Positions 43,936 through 53,192 of a DNA stretch of 64,000 nt are shown here, in pieces (positions within the stretch are counted from its first letter, which is position 1; each line of letters starts with the position of its first letter). The stretch spans positions 310,001-374,000 of the forward strand of contig JAWKTN010000001.1 in assembly GCA_041399065.1 (NCBI GenBank). Reading direction: 5' to 3'. The notes beneath the pieces were generated by a model that was given only the letters and a program-made list of their open reading frames with translations, was not told the DNA's origin and ran no database searches. The position numbers and the translations under genes were made by a program. The stretch comes from JAGQPD01 sp020426865 (lineage in GTDB: Bacteria > Planctomycetota > Planctomycetia > Pirellulales > Pirellulaceae).

Positions 43936-44783
43936 ACATCGCAGCCGCAACGGAATCGCCGCCCGTGACGTTTCGTTTAAGACGCCCACCGACCGTGCCG
44001 CTGGAGGCGGAGACGCTGACACCGGACGTGATCGAGCGGCTTTCAAATGCGGAGATACGGTCGTTGATCGTTTACCATGGCAAGCGCCAGTTGCCGCTTA
44101 GTGAGTTCTTCGATGTTGAAGGGGAACGCAGTGATCGCTTGGAGCTTCACGGTGACCTGAACAAGGTTCGCTGGATTGGACGCGCGATGTCGCACGGATC
44201 GATCACCGTGCATGGTCGCGTCGGCATGCACCTGGGTGCGTACATGAGGGGGGGCGAGATCGAGGTGCACGGAGACGCTGGCGATTGGGTCGGCGCCGAA
44301 ATGAAGCATGGGTTCATCCGCGTCCGTGGCAACGCCGGCGGCCAGGTTGGGGCGGCCTATCGCGGATCGCTGGCCGGAATGAAAAACGGCTTGATCATTA
44401 TCGATGGCACGGCCGGATTGGAAGTCGGCATGCGGATGCGACGCGGGACGATTGTCATCCGGGGACGGGCCAAGGACTTTGTTGGCTTGCAGATGAAGGG
44501 TGGCACGATCGTGTTGCTCGAAGGAGCCGAGATCCGCGCAGGGGCATGGATGAATCGCGGCACGATTATCTCACTGCAGCCGATCCAGCTGATGCCGACG
44601 TTCGCGTTTGCCGCCGCTTATAATCCGATGTTCATGCATATTCTGTCGCGACATTTGCAACCCCATGGCATTGCCTTGCCGTGTGCGACAAGCGAAGGGA
44701 GTTTCCAACTTTTTTCCGGTGATCTGGCGGTTCCCGGTAAGGGAGAGCTCTTCGTCTGGGAGGGACAGTCTCCGGCCATTTAG
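43932..44783 (+). CDS. fwdC: Formylmethanofuran dehydrogenase subunit C
   Basis: 283 residues from an ATG that overlaps the fwdA stop (ATGA). The body is the GXGXG beta-helix also found at the C-terminus of glutamate synthase, seen as a ladder of units: GSITVHGRVGMHLGAYMRGG, GEIEVHGDAGDWVGAEMKHG, GFIRVRGNAGGQVGAAYRGS, GTIVIRGRAKDFVGLQMKGG. FwdC is the structural scaffold that holds FwdA and FwdB. A formyltransferase (ftr/fhcD) gene would be expected next in Fhc-type clusters. None follows here. Confidence 0.94.
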   Translation: MNIAAATESPPVTFRLRRPPTVPLEAETLTPDVIERLSNAEIRSLIVYHGKRQLPLSEFFDVEGERSDRLELHGDLNKVRWIGRAMSHGSITVHGRVGMHLGAYMRGGEIEVHGDAGDWVGAEMKHGFIRVRGNAGGQVGAAYRGSLAGMKNGLIIIDGTAGLEVGMRMRRGTIVIRGRAKDFVGLQMKGGTIVLLEGAEIRAGAWMNRGTIISLQPIQLMPTFAFAAAYNPMFMHILSRHLQPHGIALPCATSEGSFQLFSGDLAVPGKGELFVWEGQSPAI

Positions 44784-44865
44784 GTGAGATTCGTCGGCGA
44801 CCGGCTGTTCTCGCCGATTGGCATGATCTTTGCGGTTATTGTGGTTTAGCACGAGGAGCAAAGCC

Positions 44866-45588
44866 ATGAAAACCACAAGAGAGTTTTGCATTGTTGCTGC
44901 ATGCGTGATGGCAACTACGCTGACCACCACGGTATCCGTTGCCCAAGTGGCCTACGACGCGGCGTCGCCGCTGGTGCAGCTGAATCGGGTACCGATCAAC
45001 ACAGGTTTCCCGCCACTGAACTTGGGATTTCCCGAACGGGACCGACCGATCATCAATCCGGACGTCATTCCGATCGTGCGTTTGGCACAGGGGTTCGTGA
45101 CACCGGATTTCACTTATGCATTCACGCACCCACTAGCCAAGTATCTCCATCCGCTTGCTCCGCCCGGCCAGTACGGAACATGGAACTCGTCGGTGTACCA
45201 GACCGGAACTATCGACCAAGGTAACGTGTCGGTGACAGCTCGGTCGCCATTCCAACCGGCGACATTGCCGTATGCCTACCGACCGTCAGCGGAACCGATA
45301 ACATTCTTGCCCAATCCATGGTCGGTACCGGGCGGGGGGAAAGCGCCACGGAAACCCGATGAACCAACCGAACCGTCCGCAACAGCAGCGCCGAGCACGG
45401 CACTGCCAGGCTATCCTGGCGTGGTACCGGGCAGCGCCCGCACCGACGTGCCGAGCCAACCGGCGGGGACAACGCCCCACGTTATCGTGCCGCTCCGTGG
45501 CGAGCATTTGAATAGCCCTCAGGAATTGGCTCGGGACCCACGACTGTCCAACACACCCTGGTGGATGATGCTTTCGCAACGACAGTGA
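44866..45588 (+). CDS. Secreted Pro-rich protein of unknown function
   Basis: 240 residues from MKTTREFCIVAACVMATTLT, a signal peptide with AGGAG eight bases before the ATG. The mature part is rich in Pro, Ser and Thr, with a patterned first half (NTGFPPLNLGFPERDRPIIN; VRLAQGFVTPDFTYAFTHPL) and a low-complexity Pro/Ala linker near 170-205. I recognise no domain. It starts 82 bp after fwdC on the same strand and its end overlaps the next gene by 28 bp. A link with the fwd operon is possible from position only. Confidence 0.75.
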   Translation: MKTTREFCIVAACVMATTLTTTVSVAQVAYDAASPLVQLNRVPINTGFPPLNLGFPERDRPIINPDVIPIVRLAQGFVTPDFTYAFTHPLAKYLHPLAPPGQYGTWNSSVYQTGTIDQGNVSVTARSPFQPATLPYAYRPSAEPITFLPNPWSVPGGGKAPRKPDEPTEPSATAAPSTALPGYPGVVPGSARTDVPSQPAGTTPHVIVPLRGEHLNSPQELARDPRLSNTPWWMMLSQRQ

Positions 45589-46616
45589 GCCACAGGTCGA
45601 ATGAACCAGACTTGACACAACCAGGTGGATGGGACATACTTCCGCGAGTGGCTGCCGCGCGTCAGAACCTTCCGTTGCCATCCATGATGTACATCGCCTA
45701 CGCTCTTGTCGTCATCCTTATTGTGGGTGCTTGGTTCGTATACTACCGCACGACTCGGGAGCCGTTTTTTGTGACGGGGCTAAGATCAATCGACATCTTT
45801 GCGCCCATCCGTTTCGGGACAGATGTGGTCATCCTCGGACAACCGCGAACCGGTATGTGGGTACTGACTTGGGAATTGACCTACCGCTTGCTGCGACACC
45901 CTCGATTCCCGACACAGGTCGCAGTTTTTATTGACGAGAGCCGCAACGACACCTTGTCACTACTTGACGAGATGAAGGAGGCCCTTCCCGACTTTGGCAA
46001 CGTGCACGTGGTTACGGCGGTCACCCCCGAGGAACTGCAAAGGTATTGCAAGAGCGATTCAAGTCGATCGATGGCGATTGCCCTGAGTGACAACGAGCAG
46101 TTTGTGCATTTGTTTCGCGAAGCGGTTCGCGCGACGCGTGACGGCAATCCGGCGTTTCGCGAGCTGACCAGCTTGACGACCACGCTCTTGCCGCTGCGAA
46201 CCGGTTTTGATACCGTGATGGTGCTCGCACCGTTCCTTGCCGGTGAGGGAATTTACCCGGCAATCGACGTCGACAAATCGGCAACGTTGGCGATGGAAAG
46301 TTCTGGTGTTTCCCATCGACGGCGTCAGTTGGCCAGTTCGGCACGTTCGACCATCTCCGAAGCAATCGCCTTATTGAATCCGGGTGCACTTGGTGATGCC
46401 GATTCACCGTTCAATACTGATCCGGCGCGCCGCGTTCCAGCACAGCTCATCCGCTACATGAGCCAACCGATGTTTGTTGCGGAGAAATTCACGGGCAAGA
46501 GGGGCGAGTTCATACCGCTTGCAGAGACGACCACGGCCTTTGATTTGATTCTACGTGGTAAGGTGGAACATGTCGCACCGCAGCGATTCATGTACGTCAA
46601 CTCCTTACCGAGCTAG
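45561..46616 (+). CDS. Membrane-anchored, P-loop-less paralogue of the F1-ATPase beta subunit
   Basis: 351 residues. A membrane helix near 42-61 (MMYIAYALVVILIVGAWFVY) precedes an F1-beta-like region. The phosphate-binding loop of true beta subunits (GGAGVGKT) is replaced by LGQPRTGMWVLTWEL, so the Walker lysine is missing. The C-terminal 110 residues still match F1-beta well: EGIYPAIDVDKSAT, IRYMSQPMFVAEKFTGKRGE, FIPLAETTTAFDLILRG. The N-terminal beta barrel is absent. It can hardly hydrolyse ATP; a structural or nucleotide-sensing role is more likely. Starts at 45561 (overlapping the previous gene) or 45684 are possible. No other ATP synthase genes are near. Confidence 0.78.
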   Translation: MDDAFATTVSHRSNEPDLTQPGGWDILPRVAAARQNLPLPSMMYIAYALVVILIVGAWFVYYRTTREPFFVTGLRSIDIFAPIRFGTDVVILGQPRTGMWVLTWELTYRLLRHPRFPTQVAVFIDESRNDTLSLLDEMKEALPDFGNVHVVTAVTPEELQRYCKSDSSRSMAIALSDNEQFVHLFREAVRATRDGNPAFRELTSLTTTLLPLRTGFDTVMVLAPFLAGEGIYPAIDVDKSATLAMESSGVSHRRRQLASSARSTISEAIALLNPGALGDADSPFNTDPARRVPAQLIRYMSQPMFVAEKFTGKRGEFIPLAETTTAFDLILRGKVEHVAPQRFMYVNSLPS

Positions 46617-46683
46617 CCGAAACCGGTGATGGAAAGGTTGGTTCCTCGCGCATGCAACACGCTGTATGCCATCGGTCTTCGGC

Positions 46684-46752
46684 CCCAATGCTTTGTGGTT
46701 CGAGGTATTGCCATCGCCAACACTTGCCCAATGCTTTGTGGTTCGAGGTATT
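46684..46752. repeat. Paired 26-bp repeat (CCCAATGCTTTGTGGTTCGA family)
   Basis: Two exact copies of a 26-bp sequence at 46684-46709 and 46727-46752, ending in GGTTCGAGGTATT. Diverged single copies with the same core (GATGGTTCGAGGTATT) lie after the lipoprotein gene (39966-39981) and inside the 3' end of the PEP-CTERM gene (about 58280-58302). It is a dispersed family in non-coding or gene-end positions. Confidence 0.85.
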
Positions 46753-46798
46753 ATCCTGCGAATCGGTCGCGAGCCACGCAGCCGAAAGACCAGAGCCA

Positions 46799-46970
46799 CC
46801 AGACGCGTTACATGACGAGGGTAACTGGGCAGTGTCGGTAACGTATACCCGGAGGCGTTTGACGTAATTCACCAGAACACCCTAGTCCTTTGTGACACGA
46901 GTGAATTAGACGATGGTCATCGGCCGCCTCTCTCGGACAACGCCTGGCACCCTAACAAGGCACGTAATGC
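46799..46970. repeat. Dispersed 172-bp repeat, copy 1 (contains a MITE half)
   Basis: Matches 56739-56910 over exactly 172 bp without gaps, with scattered substitutions. The first 80 bp read as the remnant of a protein end (HDEGNWAVSVTYTRRRLT, then stop). The second part (from 46883) is a decayed left half of the MITE seen intact at 31714. So a gene end and a MITE half were copied together. Confidence 0.85.
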
Positions 46971-47562
46971 AACGGTCCTGGGGTGTGGGGGGGCACTCCA
47001 CCGGCAGAGGTTATCGCGGCACCTTGCACCATCAAGAACACGGCGTTGCGCCGCGTGACGCAGCCTATCGCAAGCGGATGCGGCGACTGCGAAGGCGGGC
47101 AGCACTCGCCAAGTAGTCGCCGGACAACGACGCACACCGAGGCCGCATTGTCGTCACATCAGGCCCGTTACTGCCAGGCCTCGCATAGGCAGACGCCCAA
47201 CGAGTCAACGGATCTACGGCGATCAAGATTCCAATACCGGCACTCTGAACATTGCAGCATCTCTGTCTTCGCGATCTAGACTTCATAAATCACTAACTTC
47301 ATGATATTGAAAACGCTCAAACGTTGAATCGATGGCGCCGAAGGTCAAATGGAATCGCGCGAAGTGAGGAGTGGACGGCTACCTGCTTTGCGGAACTCGT
47401 CCACGGTCGTCGTGCCCGGCAACAGTCGGATGCGATTGTTCATGGCCTCGTGATTCATGACGAAGACTCCTTGGCATGGCTTCGACTTTTCCGAACTCCT
47501 GGACTCATCGGACGTGTTTTCCACAACCCGCGATTTTAGTTGCCGCACGGACGATAGTGACG
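46971..47562. other. Non-coding region with decayed sequence
   Basis: About 590 bp after the 172-bp repeat and downstream of the minus-strand gene at 47563. Only short frames occur; one on the minus strand (MNHEAMNNRIRLLPGTTTVD, 47345-47458) is too short and without a family match to call. No repeat or hairpin of note. Confidence 0.4.
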
Positions 47563-49065
47563 TCAACGCAGCGTCCGCTCTATGGTCTGAGTTCCCTGCC
47601 ACGAAGTATCGTCGCTGCTGGTCAGTTCCTCCACGCGGCGAGCGATGATCTTGTCTTTGATCTGCTCGCGGCGGGCGAGTCGTTCGCGGGCAAGTTTGAG
47701 GTTGGCTTCGGCCTCTGCCAGTTGGGCTTGTTGTAGCTGCATGCTGAGGTCGAAGGCTACTTCGATCTTTTCCATGAGGAGCTTGGTGTCGATGGGGAGA
47801 CTTGGTTTGCCATCGCTGCGCAGCGGTCCCTGGTGGGGCGGCAGCTGAAACTGCTCAGCCAGCTTCGCCGCTTCGCGCTCCGCTTGCTCATAGGCTTGTT
47901 GTAAATCGCTCAGACTCTTCGCGGGTGAGTTGTCTTGTTTTGGAATTATGTTAGGCAATGCGCTCATATCGATCAGGCGTTGAAGCATGCGGACATCGTT
48001 TTCAGGGCCTTTCAACAGGATCGTCAGCGTTTCCTTTTGCGATTCCACTTTGACCCGACCGCCAACGACTTGACTGCTGAGCAATTGCACGGAAACGACG
48101 TAGCGAGCTTGCAGGACCGCCAGTTCACTACGGAGCGAAAGTACGTCCGCATGGCTATCCCCCAACTCAGAAGACTTCCTCTGGTACTCGTGCAAAACCG
48201 CATAATAGTCCCTGATCACGGACCGCGCCGAGTCTGGAATGTCAGTTTTCGGTGAGGACTCCGTTTGGCTGGGTTCCGGTTTGGAGTGCAATTCGCTTCG
48301 TGGTGCGGAGCTAACCGGTGCATCGATCTGCTCAATCAAGGCGATCGCTTCGTCGATTGGTGCTGGTTGGACCGAGACATTTCCTGCGTGCCGAAAGATG
48401 ATCGCATCGCCCTGCGGACTTTCCACTGCGACTAACTCGGTTCCTAGCATTCCAAGCGAATCCAGTAGCCGGATCGCCTCGCCGGCATCGATGTGCTGCA
48501 CTTTGACGATCCGAGTTTGCGATGACGTCGCCTGCGCAGCATTCACGGTCGAGTCACCAAGCAGTTCTTGCAGACGTTGATTGTCGGCTACTGTCTTCCG
48601 TTCTGCGGATTGCCGCTCCAGTTGTGCGACGATTTGAGGTATGTAACGACCACTTCGGTTCCACGATTCGCCAGGATAGGATAGGACGAGTGCCGAAATT
48701 GAGCCTATTGCGCCTAGCCCATGTTCAACCCCTGCTGCGGCGTCGTTTCCTTCTAGTGATCTGAGTATCGCTTCAGCAAGTTTTGCCTTCCCTTGATCAT
48801 CCAACGCGCGAAACATTTCTGTGGCCTCTTCGCCATCGAACTCGTACACAATACACGTACTCTCCGTGAGAGCCTGTCGCATTGCCTCGACTGTCTTCGC
48901 GACTGGCATTCTCACATGTCCAGGATCAAGCTCGCCCCCCTCGTTATCCGCCAGTGCTTCAATTTGTTGCGGACTCGCCTCAACCGGCTGATTTTCGCTG
49001 CCGCTCTGCGCAAAAACGCTTTGGCAGACCAGTAGGACGGTGACAAAGGTCAGATGACGACACAT
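47563..49065 (-). CDS. Secreted protein with secretin-N-like domain and coiled coil
   Basis: 500 residues from MCRHLTFVTVLLVCQSVFAQ, a signal peptide preceded by GCGAGG. A region at about 185-260 (VKVQHIDAGEAIRLLDSLGM ... EAIALIEQIDAP) resembles the N-domain fold of secretins. A second, shorter copy may lie near 330-365 (ETLTILLKGPENDVRMLQRL). The last 120 residues are a charged coiled coil (QAYEQAEREAAKLAEQFQL; AEANLKLARERLARREQIKD). There is no secretin pore domain. It lies just downstream of the Ser/Thr kinase and ECF sigma genes on the same strand and may be part of their operon. Function unknown. Confidence 0.7.
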   Translation of the reverse strand: MCRHLTFVTVLLVCQSVFAQSGSENQPVEASPQQIEALADNEGGELDPGHVRMPVAKTVEAMRQALTESTCIVYEFDGEEATEMFRALDDQGKAKLAEAILRSLEGNDAAAGVEHGLGAIGSISALVLSYPGESWNRSGRYIPQIVAQLERQSAERKTVADNQRLQELLGDSTVNAAQATSSQTRIVKVQHIDAGEAIRLLDSLGMLGTELVAVESPQGDAIIFRHAGNVSVQPAPIDEAIALIEQIDAPVSSAPRSELHSKPEPSQTESSPKTDIPDSARSVIRDYYAVLHEYQRKSSELGDSHADVLSLRSELAVLQARYVVSVQLLSSQVVGGRVKVESQKETLTILLKGPENDVRMLQRLIDMSALPNIIPKQDNSPAKSLSDLQQAYEQAEREAAKLAEQFQLPPHQGPLRSDGKPSLPIDTKLLMEKIEVAFDLSMQLQQAQLAEAEANLKLARERLARREQIKDKIIARRVEELTSSDDTSWQGTQTIERTLR

Positions 49066-49123
49066 GAGAACCTCGCTTGTGGTTTGGGATTGGTGTTTCG
49101 AAAGTTGCAGTTTGGGATTGAAT

Positions 49124-52100
49124 TCACTGGTGAAGCGAGGAACCTGTATCCTCTTCGATCGAACCAATTTCGCTGTCGCCCAGGCCCCGTCGACCGAAGA
49201 AGTCGAGAGATTCCTCTGCCAGTGCGCGCGACGTTTCGAGTAGCTCAGAAACCGAAGGCGTCGTTGGATCTATCCAGCGAGTCTCGGAGTCGTCAGTTCT
49301 TGACAGGGACGAGGGCGAAGGGTCGGGCTCAACGACCTTGAACTCAATGGCCCCAGTCGAGATAGCTTCTCCGCCTTCGAAATTGGATGTTTGCAAACTC
49401 AGGCGACATGGCTGATCGGGTGCGGCGAACAGGATCGCGTGTGGATCGCCCCAGGAGGGTTGACGCAGTTGATACCACGAAGAACCGTGCGGAAGTTCGC
49501 TGTCGAGAGACACCCGGTCTGTTGAATTCCCGATCCGAAGTGGGACTTTTCCAAGCGAATGCGGGGCTTCTCCAATTTGTACAACCATCCCACCAGCGAT
49601 CGGCATCGGCGCAGACTTTGCTTCGAAGTAGAGCTTGTCACCGTCGGCATCAGTGAATTCCAATCCACTGGCGGTAAAGAAGTTGGGTACCGTGGCATCC
49701 AGCGATCTTCCTGTGATGGTGCGGCACATTACTTCTGCCTTAATCGTCTGGCCGATGGTGTATTCGGGGTTGTTTGGCTGCAGTCGCAGACCGACCTGCA
49801 TGCCGTTCTCCGCCGGTTTCCCCCAAGCAATATCCGGCCGACCAAATGTGTAACTTAGGTGTTGGTCTCGAATGATAAAGGCATAGGTCCGCTCGGGATG
49901 GGCAATCTGCCGTAACCGAATGCGCACCGAAAAGATTTGGTGGGAATCCGTGGGACCGGTTCCAAACGAAGTGATTCGTTCCAACTTCGCCCCCTCAGGC
50001 AACCAATGTGTAAGGGCGATTTTCTGATATTGCTGGAAGGTTTCTTCATCAACATTGGCATGGTCGTCACGCCTGAATTGCGAGTGAAGAATGGCAGCCA
50101 CCACTTCGTTGATCGACAGCGGAAGCTGCTCTTCACCGTCTGACCAAAGTTGGGACTGATTAAACTCATCGATGGCGGCTGCCAGTGATTTCCCCTTTGA
50201 CTGATCCGGCTGTTTTTGCGGCGTTAAATTGGCCATGGGAGCTGAGAGGTAGCGTTCGCGAATCAGTAACGCACGCTGCTCTTGGGTGCCGTTAGCAGGG
50301 GCTAGTAACTCGGTCCTCCAAACGCCGATGGTGATTCCGCGAAATTGGTCGATGGAAACTCCACCAGTGATTGACCAGTTCGGTGGCAGTTTCCACTCTC
50401 GGCGAATGAACTTCAGCCCATCAAGGATATTTGCTGCTGTTCCTTCCGGATTCTTCAATCGCCATCGCACAGAGGAAATGACTTCGTCGACCGTCAAGTG
50501 CGGTCGATTCCATTCATTGTTTTCTATAATCGCTTTCTCGGATCTGTTGAATTCGTTGACCACATCACCGAGTGACCGGGGTGTATCGATGGCACCCGTT
50601 TTGTTCCATCCGCCAAGCATGCCATGTGCGGCCAAATCGACCGGATTCGCAGTGCCTGTTTCGGCGACGTCTGACTCGACCGAGCTTGCGGCCCGCTCCC
50701 AAACCAAGTCAGCCAGACGTGGATGCTGTTCGTCTCGGTTTGCTTTCGTACTGGTCGTCCAGCCACCATGGATTTCGGCATCGACCAATCTCAGCGAGAG
50801 CTTTCCGAAATGATCGTTGTCTTCCCGCCAGGTGCCGTTGAACCGACGTTCGAGACGTGACCATTTGAGTTCAAGTTTGCCAACCTCGGATTGTGGAGTG
50901 TTGTCGGTTGCGATGACTTTATGGAAGGTCCCTTCATAGCGTCCATCGTCAGTTGATCTCAATTCGATCTTTCCCCATTCCTGACTCAGCCAATGACCGG
51001 AGATGTCCGGTGAATCAGTGGCATTCATCGCGAAAACGCCGCAAAACACCACACCGAATAATGCAATGGCCGCCGTAACAACTCTCGCTCGCAGTGATCT
51101 CGGCTGGCGGGCGAGCGACAACGAGAGAATTTCCTCCGGCAAAGGTGTGCTTGGCGTCTGCAGGTGCGAGATGCACTGTTTGAGCAAGTAGGCAACTTCA
51201 TTTGCCGATTGAAATCGATCGTCCGGCGATTTCTTGTGCAAGCGTTCGATGATCGCGCACAGCCAATCGGGAATGTCGGGATTGATCTCGCGAATCGGGC
51301 GGGGTTCGTTGTCGGTGATGCGTCGCAGGATGCCGTAAGCGCTTTCGGCTCGGAACGGCGGATGTCCGGTGCAGCACGTGTAAAGCACACTGCCAAGGCT
51401 GAACAAATCGCTGCGATGATCGATGGCATCACCCCTCGCCTGTTCAGGTGACATGTAATGCGGCGTCCCGGCGATGACGCCTGTCTTCGTGACGGATGCA
51501 TCGTCGACCGCACGTGCCAAGCCGAAGTCGGTGATTTGCAGCCGATCCACGCCATCATTGAGCAGAATATTGGCCGGCTTGATATCGCGATGGACGAGAC
51601 CTTGACCGTGAGCCGCCGCCAGTCCCGCCGCAATCTGATGACCGATTCGCAAGACTTCTAGTGTCGGCAACGTTCCTTCCTTGTCGATCCGTTTTTGCAA
51701 GGACATGCCGCGTGAGTATGGCATCACCAGATACGGCAGCCCGTTGGCTTCGGCAACGCCATAGATGTCGATGACGTTGTCATGTGTGATCGCCGCGGCG
51801 GCTTGTGCTTCCCTTGCAAATCGCTGTCGCGCTGCACCACTGCTGGCCAGATGCGGCGCCATGACTTTGATCGCCACGACGCGATTGAGCGCGCGATCAA
51901 AGCCCTTCAAGACTGCTCCCATGCCGCCGCAACCGACGACGCCACTGATTTCATACTCTCCCAAACGCCCGAGATACTGCGGATCGTCGCTGGGTGCGAG
52001 CAATTCCGTCACGCGGTCACTTCGCATCGCACCAAACTTCAATCCGTCGGCCGATGAACTCAAATGCGATAGTGACCGTAGGTCACCGTCTTCATCGCGC

Positions 52101-52279
52101 AAGTAAACCCCCGCCTTTTGCCACTGTTGATCCGGTGCAACCATCTGATCCAGCTCGCGCCGACACTGAGCACAAGTTGCCAAGTGCTGTTCCAAAACGG
52201 CTTGGTCGGTCTCGCTCAAACGATGAGCCACAAAGTCTTCGATCTGGCGATGATCACAGGCATCGGATTTCAAACTCAT
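49124..52279 (-). CDS. Transmembrane Ser/Thr protein kinase with N-terminal zinc finger
   Basis: 1051 residues. Residues 1-45 form a zinc-finger of the anti-sigma type (HLATCAQCRREL: H-x3-C-x2-C). A complete Hanks-type kinase domain (about 107-375) has the loop GCGGMGAVLKG, catalytic Lys in VVAIKVMAPH, HRDIKPANILL, DFGLARAVDD and GTPHYMSPEQARGD. A membrane helix near 395-415 leads to a long extracytoplasmic part with a duplicated alpha/beta unit (LTVDEVISSVRWRLKNPEG and LSINEVVAAILHSQFRRDD). The ATG overlaps the ECF sigma stop by four bases and has a strong GGAGG site. In ECF systems of this type the kinase is thought to control the partner sigma factor by phosphorylation. Confidence 0.93.
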   Translation of the reverse strand: MSLKSDACDHRQIEDFVAHRLSETDQAVLEQHLATCAQCRRELDQMVAPDQQWQKAGVYLRDEDGDLRSLSHLSSSADGLKFGAMRSDRVTELLAPSDDPQYLGRLGEYEISGVVGCGGMGAVLKGFDRALNRVVAIKVMAPHLASSGAARQRFAREAQAAAAITHDNVIDIYGVAEANGLPYLVMPYSRGMSLQKRIDKEGTLPTLEVLRIGHQIAAGLAAAHGQGLVHRDIKPANILLNDGVDRLQITDFGLARAVDDASVTKTGVIAGTPHYMSPEQARGDAIDHRSDLFSLGSVLYTCCTGHPPFRAESAYGILRRITDNEPRPIREINPDIPDWLCAIIERLHKKSPDDRFQSANEVAYLLKQCISHLQTPSTPLPEEILSLSLARQPRSLRARVVTAAIALFGVVFCGVFAMNATDSPDISGHWLSQEWGKIELRSTDDGRYEGTFHKVIATDNTPQSEVGKLELKWSRLERRFNGTWREDNDHFGKLSLRLVDAEIHGGWTTSTKANRDEQHPRLADLVWERAASSVESDVAETGTANPVDLAAHGMLGGWNKTGAIDTPRSLGDVVNEFNRSEKAIIENNEWNRPHLTVDEVISSVRWRLKNPEGTAANILDGLKFIRREWKLPPNWSITGGVSIDQFRGITIGVWRTELLAPANGTQEQRALLIRERYLSAPMANLTPQKQPDQSKGKSLAAAIDEFNQSQLWSDGEEQLPLSINEVVAAILHSQFRRDDHANVDEETFQQYQKIALTHWLPEGAKLERITSFGTGPTDSHQIFSVRIRLRQIAHPERTYAFIIRDQHLSYTFGRPDIAWGKPAENGMQVGLRLQPNNPEYTIGQTIKAEVMCRTITGRSLDATVPNFFTASGLEFTDADGDKLYFEAKSAPMPIAGGMVVQIGEAPHSLGKVPLRIGNSTDRVSLDSELPHGSSWYQLRQPSWGDPHAILFAAPDQPCRLSLQTSNFEGGEAISTGAIEFKVVEPDPSPSSLSRTDDSETRWIDPTTPSVSELLETSRALAEESLDFFGRRGLGDSEIGSIEEDTGSSLHQ

Positions 52280-52914
52280 GTCATACCTCCGCCACTGGTA
52301 TCTCGATTCTCCTGTTCCGCTTCCGCCGCCTGCCAGTCGAACAACTCGACCTCGCTCTTCAGTCGCTGCATCACTCGACTCCGCGCGGTGTAGATCGCTC
52401 CGATCGACTTGTTCAGTTCGCCTGCGACCTGCTCACAGGACCGTCCTTCGACCATCGTTTCCCAAAACGCGAGCCAGGTAGCTTCGGTGAACTCACAGCG
52501 CACCCGCTCCGCCGCCCAGCGGAACGCTTGCCGTTCCAGTTCCCGTTGGACTTCGTGTTCGCAATCCCGCTGTTCCGGAACAGCCTGCAAAGCCTGGTGC
52601 AAGCTCGTGCCACCAACCGCTGCATCAGGTCGAATGCGTCGAATTGCATCGATCGCGGCATTCCGAGCGACGAGTGCCAGCCACTGGCGAAAGCCACGAC
52701 CGGGCCGACCCTCCGGCCAATCATCAAGGCTGCCAGTCACTTTGAGTAACACATGTTGAATCAGGTTCTGAGCATCCGCATCCTGCAACCCAAACCGCCG
52801 AGCCAGCCGATACACAGCAGGTCGGTAGATGGCCACAAACTCCTCCCACGCCACGACTTCCGCCGCGTCTCGGAGCTTTGCCAGCAACTGCAAATCGGTT
52901 TCGTATTCGTGCAT
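52276..52914 (-). CDS. ECF RNA polymerase sigma factor, partner of the kinase
   Basis: 212 residues from MHEYETDLQLLAKLRD (ATG at 52914 with AGGGA nine bases upstream; an ATG at 52923 is also in frame). Sigma region 2 is seen as WEEFVAIYRPAVYRLARRFG and DADAQNLIQHVLLKV, and region 4 helix-turn-helix as RSCEQVAGELNKSIGAIYTA. The stop overlaps the kinase start by four bases, so both are made from one transcript. This matches the planctomycete type of ECF factors that are regulated by a Ser/Thr kinase and not by a classical anti-sigma factor. Confidence 0.92.
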   Translation of the reverse strand: MHEYETDLQLLAKLRDAAEVVAWEEFVAIYRPAVYRLARRFGLQDADAQNLIQHVLLKVTGSLDDWPEGRPGRGFRQWLALVARNAAIDAIRRIRPDAAVGGTSLHQALQAVPEQRDCEHEVQRELERQAFRWAAERVRCEFTEATWLAFWETMVEGRSCEQVAGELNKSIGAIYTARSRVMQRLKSEVELFDWQAAEAEQENRDTSGGGMT

Positions 52915-53192
52915 TAGACTCATTCCCTACAAGTCTAACGCAAGCCGCCCGAAAACCTGTCATGATTCGGGAGCGAACCAATTCACCTGAGGCTTTACCA
53001 AGCCACAGATCTCCCTCCCAATTTTCGAGCCCCAAAGCAGGGATCTCGTCTGGAATTTCAGCTCTGGTGGCTAAAACACACATCATCACGCAGGGATTTG
53101 CGAGGTTACAGTATTTCTAGACTCCGCGCAAGATTAAGGTGGTTCGTTCGGTCGACCTAAACAGTCACTCGTTTGAATGGTAAAGTAGACCG

